24,452 bases of DNA from a virus: the IMG/VR virus record IMGVR_UViG_3300046321_000147, positions 1 to 24,452 of that record, one strand, 5' to 3'. The translations under genes and the position numbers were made by a program. Positions within the stretch are counted from its first letter, which is position 1. Each line of letters opens with the position of its first letter. Below the pieces are notes generated by a model that saw only the letters and a list, made by a program, of their open reading frames with translations, had not been told where the DNA came from and searched no databases. Below, piece after piece: positions 20,335 through 24,452 of this stretch.

Positions 20335-20491
20335 ACCACTCTTTTGCTACTTTTGCTTTTAACTCATCCGAGAAAAAAGTACAGAATTTGTTGAGAGTTA
20401 GATTTACAATATCCTCTACTTCTTCTTCGGTATAAACTCTTATACTTTCCCATTTACCTTTTTCAGGATTAAATACTCTTTTATATTCCAT
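20306..20491 (-). CDS. Small hypothetical phage protein
   Basis: 61 residues starting MEYKRVFNPEKGKWESIRVY and ending in a basic helix (WFEQFKKDKK). Acidic middle helix (TEEEVEDIVNLTLNKF). Compact and highly charged, the kind of small early phage protein that often binds a host factor, but no function is visible. 5 bp separate it from the preceding gene. Confidence 0.55.
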   Translation of the reverse strand: MEYKRVFNPEKGKWESIRVYTEEEVEDIVNLTLNKFCTFFSDELKAKVAKEWFEQFKKDKK

Positions 20492-20496
20492 TGGTA

Positions 20497-20712
20497 TTAT
20501 TTTTTAACACGAATATCACAAATAATCTGTGTTTTTGTGTGATAAACGTAAATTTGAAATTCTTTTTTGCTTTTTATGACCCATAAAACACCATTTAAAA
20601 TTCCTGTTTTATTTTCTTTCAAATGGATGCTTTTAAATTCATTAATACAATCATTGGCTTTATTTAATAAATGAGAGCAATCGGGTTGGTATTTTATTAC
20701 AAGTGTTTTCAT
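20497..20712 (-). CDS. Small hypothetical phage protein
   Basis: 71 residues starting MKTLVIKYQPDCSHLLNKAN and ending VYHTKTQIICDIRVKK. An alternating helix/strand pattern with two Cys residues that are probably not a metal site. Not recognised. 5 bp separate it from the 57-aa ORF upstream and 5 bp from the 61-aa ORF downstream, an operon-like packing. Confidence 0.5.
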   Translation of the reverse strand: MKTLVIKYQPDCSHLLNKANDCINEFKSIHLKENKTGILNGVLWVIKSKKEFQIYVYHTKTQIICDIRVKK

Positions 20713-20717
20713 GTTGT

Positions 20718-20891
20718 TTATTTTTTATTTGAAAATCTCTCGTCAAATCTTTTTAAAGCAATATCGCACCATTTAGCCGCACCATCATCTTTAGTAGCGT
20801 TAGCGGCAGACACGTAAGCAACATAAACCCTTGACCACAACTCTTTTCTTAAATTTTCGTGAATTTCTTCTTTTGTTAAATCTTTTTCCAT
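20718..20891 (-). CDS. Small helical hypothetical protein
   Basis: 57 residues, starting MEKDLTKEEIHENLRKELWS and continuing RVYVAYVSAANATKDDGAAK before a basic C-terminal helix (ALKRFDERFSNKK). Repeated aromatic and Ala residues suggest a two- to three-helix bundle. Similar short proteins occur in Bacteroidetes phages, but I cannot name a function. It fits exactly between its neighbours (5 and 6 bp gaps). Confidence 0.6.
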   Translation of the reverse strand: MEKDLTKEEIHENLRKELWSRVYVAYVSAANATKDDGAAKWCDIALKRFDERFSNKK

Positions 20892-20897
20892 TTTGTT

Positions 20898-21392
20898 TTA
20901 ATTTAATTTATAAAATACAGTTAAATAATTCGAGTACACCATAGGATTTTTAGTCCCGTATTTTGCAGCTAAATCAGTACGATATAAAGCATTTAAAGCT
21001 AATCCTAAGCCTATTTTATCGCTAATGTCGTATTTAATAGTAAGAGAACTTCCTAAGGCTAAATGACTACTTTTGGTATCGAAATCACCAAAGTTATTAC
21101 GACCAATAAGCGTTGGTTCGATGCTTGGAGTTATCGTAGTGCCAAATACCTTAAATTGATAACCTACACCGAAAGCAAATTTATCGAAACCTATAGCCTC
21201 AAAGCGTTCGTATTGTACCGTGCATTCAACATTTTGCCCCACTAAATGAATTTTAAAAAGTAAATCTAAAGCAGGTTTATTATCAGTAGGTTTTGAGCCT
21301 ACAATTGCATTTCTAACGTCAATTCCTGTTGATACGTATATCTGTGCTTGTGTACTTGTTGCTAATAATAGCAGGATAATTAGTTTTTTCAT
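20898..21392 (-). CDS. Phage-encoded outer-membrane beta-barrel-like protein
   Basis: 164 residues. A signal peptide is clear: MKKLIILLLLATSTQAQ, with cleavage likely after Thr-Gln-Ala. The mature part alternates residues in amphipathic strands (VECTVQYERF, FAFGVGYQFKVF, LALGSSLTIKYDIS, GLGLALNALYRTD) and ends in an aromatic-containing strand (YLTVFYKLN), the pattern of an 8-strand OmpW/OmpX-size barrel. It has its own consensus promoter (21422-21450), so it is probably expressed separately from terminase. In lambda-like prophages similar small outer-membrane proteins (Lom) are expressed during lysogeny and change the host surface; superinfection exclusion is possible but unproven. Confidence 0.75.
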   Translation of the reverse strand: MKKLIILLLLATSTQAQIYVSTGIDVRNAIVGSKPTDNKPALDLLFKIHLVGQNVECTVQYERFEAIGFDKFAFGVGYQFKVFGTTITPSIEPTLIGRNNFGDFDTKSSHLALGSSLTIKYDISDKIGLGLALNALYRTDLAAKYGTKNPMVYSNYLTVFYKLN

Positions 21393-21421
21393 ATTTATTA
21401 TTTTTTAGTGGTTAATTAATG

Positions 21422-21450
21422 CAAATATATAATTTATTTTTAGATAACAA
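21422..21450 (-). promoter_or_regulatory. Bacteroidetes-type promoter for the outer-membrane-like gene
   Basis: On the minus strand TTG (21450-21448), 18-bp spacer, TATATTTG (21429-21422), a full TTG-N18-TANNTTTG match, leaving a leader of roughly 25 bases before the ATG at 21392. Confidence 0.72.
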
Positions 21451-21479
21451 AATATATTTATAGTTTATTATGATTTATT

Positions 21480-23516
21480 TTAGTAATTTATGGCATCACA
21501 ATATAAAGACCAAGTTAAATCCTTATTTTTTGGTTCATAAATTTTTAAATCCGATATAAATATTTCTCTTGCAGCATGATTATAAACAGCAATATCAAAG
21601 AAGTGATTATTGTCTCTTTTTTTCTTCCAAGCATAACCAACTTCAATATCATTTTTTATGATTGGAACTCTATGCTCCGCTTCATAATGAGAAAAATAGT
21701 TATTAAGATTATATTTTCCTCCTGATGGCTGAGGGAAGTTCATAAAACCATTCGGTTGTGTACCATCATTACCTTGCTGTAATGCCATATTATTTGCAAT
21801 GGTATCTTTTATTAGATTAACATCCAAAAGGTATAATAACCCCTTGTTTTCTCTTGAATGCGTAATCATAGGGCTATTTTTATCCAATCTACGATAGTTT
21901 TCCTCACCAAGTCCTTTTATACCAAAAATACGTCTGTCTTTTATACCTGAAATAAAGTTATTCGCTAGTTTGGTAAAATGCCCTGTATCAATAACCGTAA
22001 TATCAATATCATAAAAAAGTCCGCTTTGCCCTTCTAATGGATTATAAATAATTTCTTTTAGAATATCCCATACACTATTTTTTACTCCATGTGAATAAGT
22101 AAATTTTTCTCTTTTACTTTCTTTTGAAATGTCTTTTTGAGTTTTAGAATTACCACGTTTAAATGTTCCAATACTACCATGTTTTATTGAATAGGTTTGT
22201 CCATTTGAAGAATGAGCTAAAATCTCATAATCTAATCTAACATCCTCAATTCTGTTATCAATATCCATAATACCACCTAAATCGCAAGCCAAACTTATTA
22301 AAGCAATCTTACCATTTCCATCATTTTCAGAAGTTTCATCAGGGATAATACCTATTTCATAATTTCTAACATTATTCATTAAACTTGTTGCTCTAGGACT
22401 TGTACCTCTATCTTCCCATAATTCCCCCAATTGTGTATTGGTAAATGTTTTTAACAAACCAATGTCAACAACTTCATTTGGAGGGCAAGCTTTTAACCAT
22501 TCAGAAACTAAACTAATCCACGAATCAAACCCTGGAGGATTACAAAGTGCATTAAAACTATAACTTCGGTATTGAGGTCTTTCAGGAATAGCAGTTGGAA
22601 TCCATTTACCAGTTAAATTCAAATCATACTTTTGTTTATAATCAATTTTACCACAGCAATTTTGGCACTCATAATGAACGCTATTTTCAATCAAACGGTT
22701 ATCATCATCCAAAGTCCATTTTACACCTCCAAACGTTCCATTTTCTCGCTCAACTTTCCATAGAATAGGAATGTATTCTTGGCAATGAGGACAAATCCAA
22801 TTCCATTTTCTTTTGTCACCAATATTATAAACATCCTCAATATTAGAAATGCCTTTAGTAGTTGGAGATGAAATATAAACTACTTTCTTTGTATTACCAT
22901 AAGATTTCGCTCTAGCTTCAACAAGGCTTCTTGTAGACCCTTCTTTTTTATCTACTCTTGGAGCATCATCAAATTCATCAGCAAGAATAAATTTAGCAGA
23001 ATAAAACCTTAAATTACTAGCTTTATAAGTAGAACATGTTAAACTTCCCCCCGAAAACTCTTTCTTAAAATCTGTATCTCCTGTTCGTTGGTTTGATTTT
23101 TTAATAGAATTAGGCCTAATAAAATCTTTCATTCCTGAATTTTGAAGTATTGGGTCTAATCTATCCCGAACAGTATCTTTAACTAATTTTTCAGAACCTG
23201 AAAAGAAAAGTGTATTTGCAGGACATTGTGAAATAATATAAGGAATCATAGGAACGACAACACCCGCAGTAAATCCAGATTGGGAACATTTCATAACAGC
23301 CGAAATCTCAACATCAGAACTCGGACTTAAATTATCAATTATTTCCCTTGAATAAGGAGATCTATCATAGCTAAAAAAACCAGCAAATTTAGATTCAGCA
23401 GAAGTAAGGAATATGTTTTTCTCTACCCAATCACTCGGTTCAAGTCTTATTGGATCAAAATCATAAATACAATTTTGTATCGATTTTATATTTTGGTAAA
23501 ATAGTTCGTGTAGCAT
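21480..23516 (-). CDS. Large terminase subunit, GpA family
   Basis: 678 residues: ATP-driven DNA-packaging motor plus nuclease. The N-terminal ATPase has a Walker A-type loop KCSQSGFTAG (76-85) and Walker B ILADEFDD (about 177-184), followed by the SSPTTKG coupling segment (about 217-223). A zinc-ribbon-like element follows (CPHC at 242-245 and CQNCCG about 283-288). The C-terminal nuclease shows VIDTGHFTKLANNF (about 510-523) and the late KKKRDNNHFFDIAVYNHAA region (about 637-655), typical for lambda GpA-like terminases. Length is close to the family's 600-650. It begins 3 bp after the small-terminase-like gene's stop. Confidence 0.93.
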   Translation of the reverse strand: MLHELFYQNIKSIQNCIYDFDPIRLEPSDWVEKNIFLTSAESKFAGFFSYDRSPYSREIIDNLSPSSDVEISAVMKCSQSGFTAGVVVPMIPYIISQCPANTLFFSGSEKLVKDTVRDRLDPILQNSGMKDFIRPNSIKKSNQRTGDTDFKKEFSGGSLTCSTYKASNLRFYSAKFILADEFDDAPRVDKKEGSTRSLVEARAKSYGNTKKVVYISSPTTKGISNIEDVYNIGDKRKWNWICPHCQEYIPILWKVERENGTFGGVKWTLDDDNRLIENSVHYECQNCCGKIDYKQKYDLNLTGKWIPTAIPERPQYRSYSFNALCNPPGFDSWISLVSEWLKACPPNEVVDIGLLKTFTNTQLGELWEDRGTSPRATSLMNNVRNYEIGIIPDETSENDGNGKIALISLACDLGGIMDIDNRIEDVRLDYEILAHSSNGQTYSIKHGSIGTFKRGNSKTQKDISKESKREKFTYSHGVKNSVWDILKEIIYNPLEGQSGLFYDIDITVIDTGHFTKLANNFISGIKDRRIFGIKGLGEENYRRLDKNSPMITHSRENKGLLYLLDVNLIKDTIANNMALQQGNDGTQPNGFMNFPQPSGGKYNLNNYFSHYEAEHRVPIIKNDIEVGYAWKKKRDNNHFFDIAVYNHAAREIFISDLKIYEPKNKDLTWSLYCDAINY

Positions 23517-23519
23517 AGT

Positions 23520-24365
23520 TTAACTTTTACGTTCCCCACGGGATCTTGTTTCTGAATATTCTTGAATATACATTTCTATTTCTTGGTTGGCATTAGCTTT
23601 AGCATTTTCAACTATTTTTTTAAGCATAACATTTTGTGCATTAGTAATCTTAACTAAATCTGCTCTGGTACCTCCTAAAGTTTCTACGCTTATGGTTGCA
23701 ATATTTTCCAATTCCATACTGAAAGTTTTAAATATCGATTGTAAATTAATCCGAAGTAAGTTTGTAGTAATGTCCAAAGGCAAAGTATTCCCCGCAATTT
23801 TCTCTAATTGAATCTGCTTTAATTCCGATTGTCTCTCTACAAAAACAACATCAGCAGTCTTTTTTCGTAATTCTAATGCAGTAAAAGAAGCTCTTTGTTC
23901 AGAAGCTATCTTCTTTTCTAATCTTTCAGCAGCGGTTTCCTTAATTATATTGTCTAAAACATCTACTTTTTTTTCCTTATAATTTTTAGGCTCCACCGTC
24001 GGAACAATGTTAACTAAAACCTTGCTATCATTGACTTTGTTGATTTTAGTTTTTTTAGAGATTTCAACTATTTCTGGAGGTGGTTTTATTAGATTTTCTT
24101 TTGGTTTTAAAAAAGTTTGCTTTTTATTAGGTTTATTAACTTTTTTCTTTACATTTGTACCGTTGGCCAAAGATTTATAGTAATTATCAAAAATACTTAA
24201 ATCCCCCCCATTGATTTCTACAACATAAGCAAAGTTTGTTACATTTTTTACATCAATTAAACCGTACTCATTCTTTGTTAATTTACCCCTTACAATTCTT
24301 TGCCTTACCGTTACACCGTTAACACCAAGAGCAATTCCGAAATCTTTTACAGTCACAAAACCCAT
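23520..24365 (-). CDS. Small terminase-like DNA-binding protein (Nu1-like position)
   Basis: 281 residues. Residues 1-50 form a winged-HTH/excisionase-like domain (VKDFGIALGVNGVTVRQRIV, then GLIDVKNV), as in Nu1-type small terminases that recognise cos or pac. A basic, Lys/Pro-rich linker (about 70-150) is followed by a long helical coiled-coil region (about 150-205, ERLEKKIASEQRASFTALEL) that could oligomerise, and a C-terminal helical part. Placement immediately before TerL (3 bp) supports the role. It is longer than Nu1 (181 aa), mainly through the linker. Repeats upstream at 24369-24423 may be its target. Confidence 0.75.
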   Translation of the reverse strand: MGFVTVKDFGIALGVNGVTVRQRIVRGKLTKNEYGLIDVKNVTNFAYVVEINGGDLSIFDNYYKSLANGTNVKKKVNKPNKKQTFLKPKENLIKPPPEIVEISKKTKINKVNDSKVLVNIVPTVEPKNYKEKKVDVLDNIIKETAAERLEKKIASEQRASFTALELRKKTADVVFVERQSELKQIQLEKIAGNTLPLDITTNLLRINLQSIFKTFSMELENIATISVETLGGTRADLVKITNAQNVMLKKIVENAKANANQEIEMYIQEYSETRSRGERKS

Positions 24366-24368
24366 ATT

Positions 24369-24423
24369 AATATCCTTTAGTTTGTTACAGCAAATGTAAT
24401 AAATTAAAGGATATTTTGTTACA
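24369..24423. promoter_or_regulatory. Inverted and direct repeats upstream of the terminase operon
   Basis: An 11-bp perfect inverted repeat AATATCCTTTA/TAAAGGATATT (24369-24379 with 24405-24415) interleaves with two direct copies of TTTGTTACA (24381-24389 and 24415-24423). A -7-like TACATTTG (minus strand, 24398-24391) lies between, without a clear TTG at -33. This fits an operator over the late promoter or a small-terminase binding site. Confidence 0.5.
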
Positions 24424-24452
24424 TTCCAGAAATATGGTATAAGCCATTAAAG

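Overview
The window looks like part of a tailed-phage or prophage genome from the Bacteroidetes, most likely a Flavobacteriia host. The sequence is AT-rich and nearly every gene is on the minus strand. Three or more promoters fit the Bacteroidetes form TTG-N18-21-TANNTTTG, and one small gene encodes the Bacteroidetes-type histone H1-like protein. Read the layout from high to low coordinates, the direction of transcription.

Late phage region, about 24.4 kb down to 8.5 kb: a small-terminase-like protein, a GpA-type large terminase, a phage-encoded outer-membrane-like protein, a run of tiny early-type ORFs, a candidate structured small RNA with its own promoter and terminator, the histone H1-like gene, a gpW-position gene, a lambda-type portal, a YadA-head-like fibre protein, a lysis block (two-TM holin candidate, membrane proteins, coiled-coil/TM protein, M15 endolysin), several tail or fibre proteins, and a lipoprotein/coiled-coil protein. 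A strong terminator at 8530-8563 ends this block. No major capsid protein, protease, tail tube or tape measure is visible, so those lie outside the window.

Cassette array, about 8.42 kb down to the left edge: this is the main discovery. Ten gene units lie head to tail, separated by nine complete and one edge-truncated attC-like element. Each complete element is 97-138 bp, begins with ...AAC and ends with GTT... on the minus strand, and has two 14-18 nt arms that pair. The box at the start of each unit is the reverse complement of the box at its end, with 0-2 mismatches. That is the signature of integron gene cassettes that have passed through a circular intermediate. No integron integrase is present, so by content this is a CALIN-like array (attC cluster lacking an integrase) placed directly after a phage late operon. 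A consensus promoter and a structured leader (8352-8506) sit where an integron would have Pc and attI.

Cassette cargo: three DNA methyltransferases (two C5, one beta-class amino-MTase), an RtcB RNA ligase, a small ribbon-helix-helix protein, a tRNA-Ser(GCU)-like sequence beside an orphan tRNA 5' half, and six small proteins of unknown function. The cargo suggests evasion or modulation of host restriction plus RNA repair. Two of the methyltransferase ORFs have lost their usual initiator Met and are open only from an ATG inside the preceding attC-like site. One C5 methyltransferase gene also carries a 268-codon open frame in its +1 frame that looks like a genuine overprinted gene.
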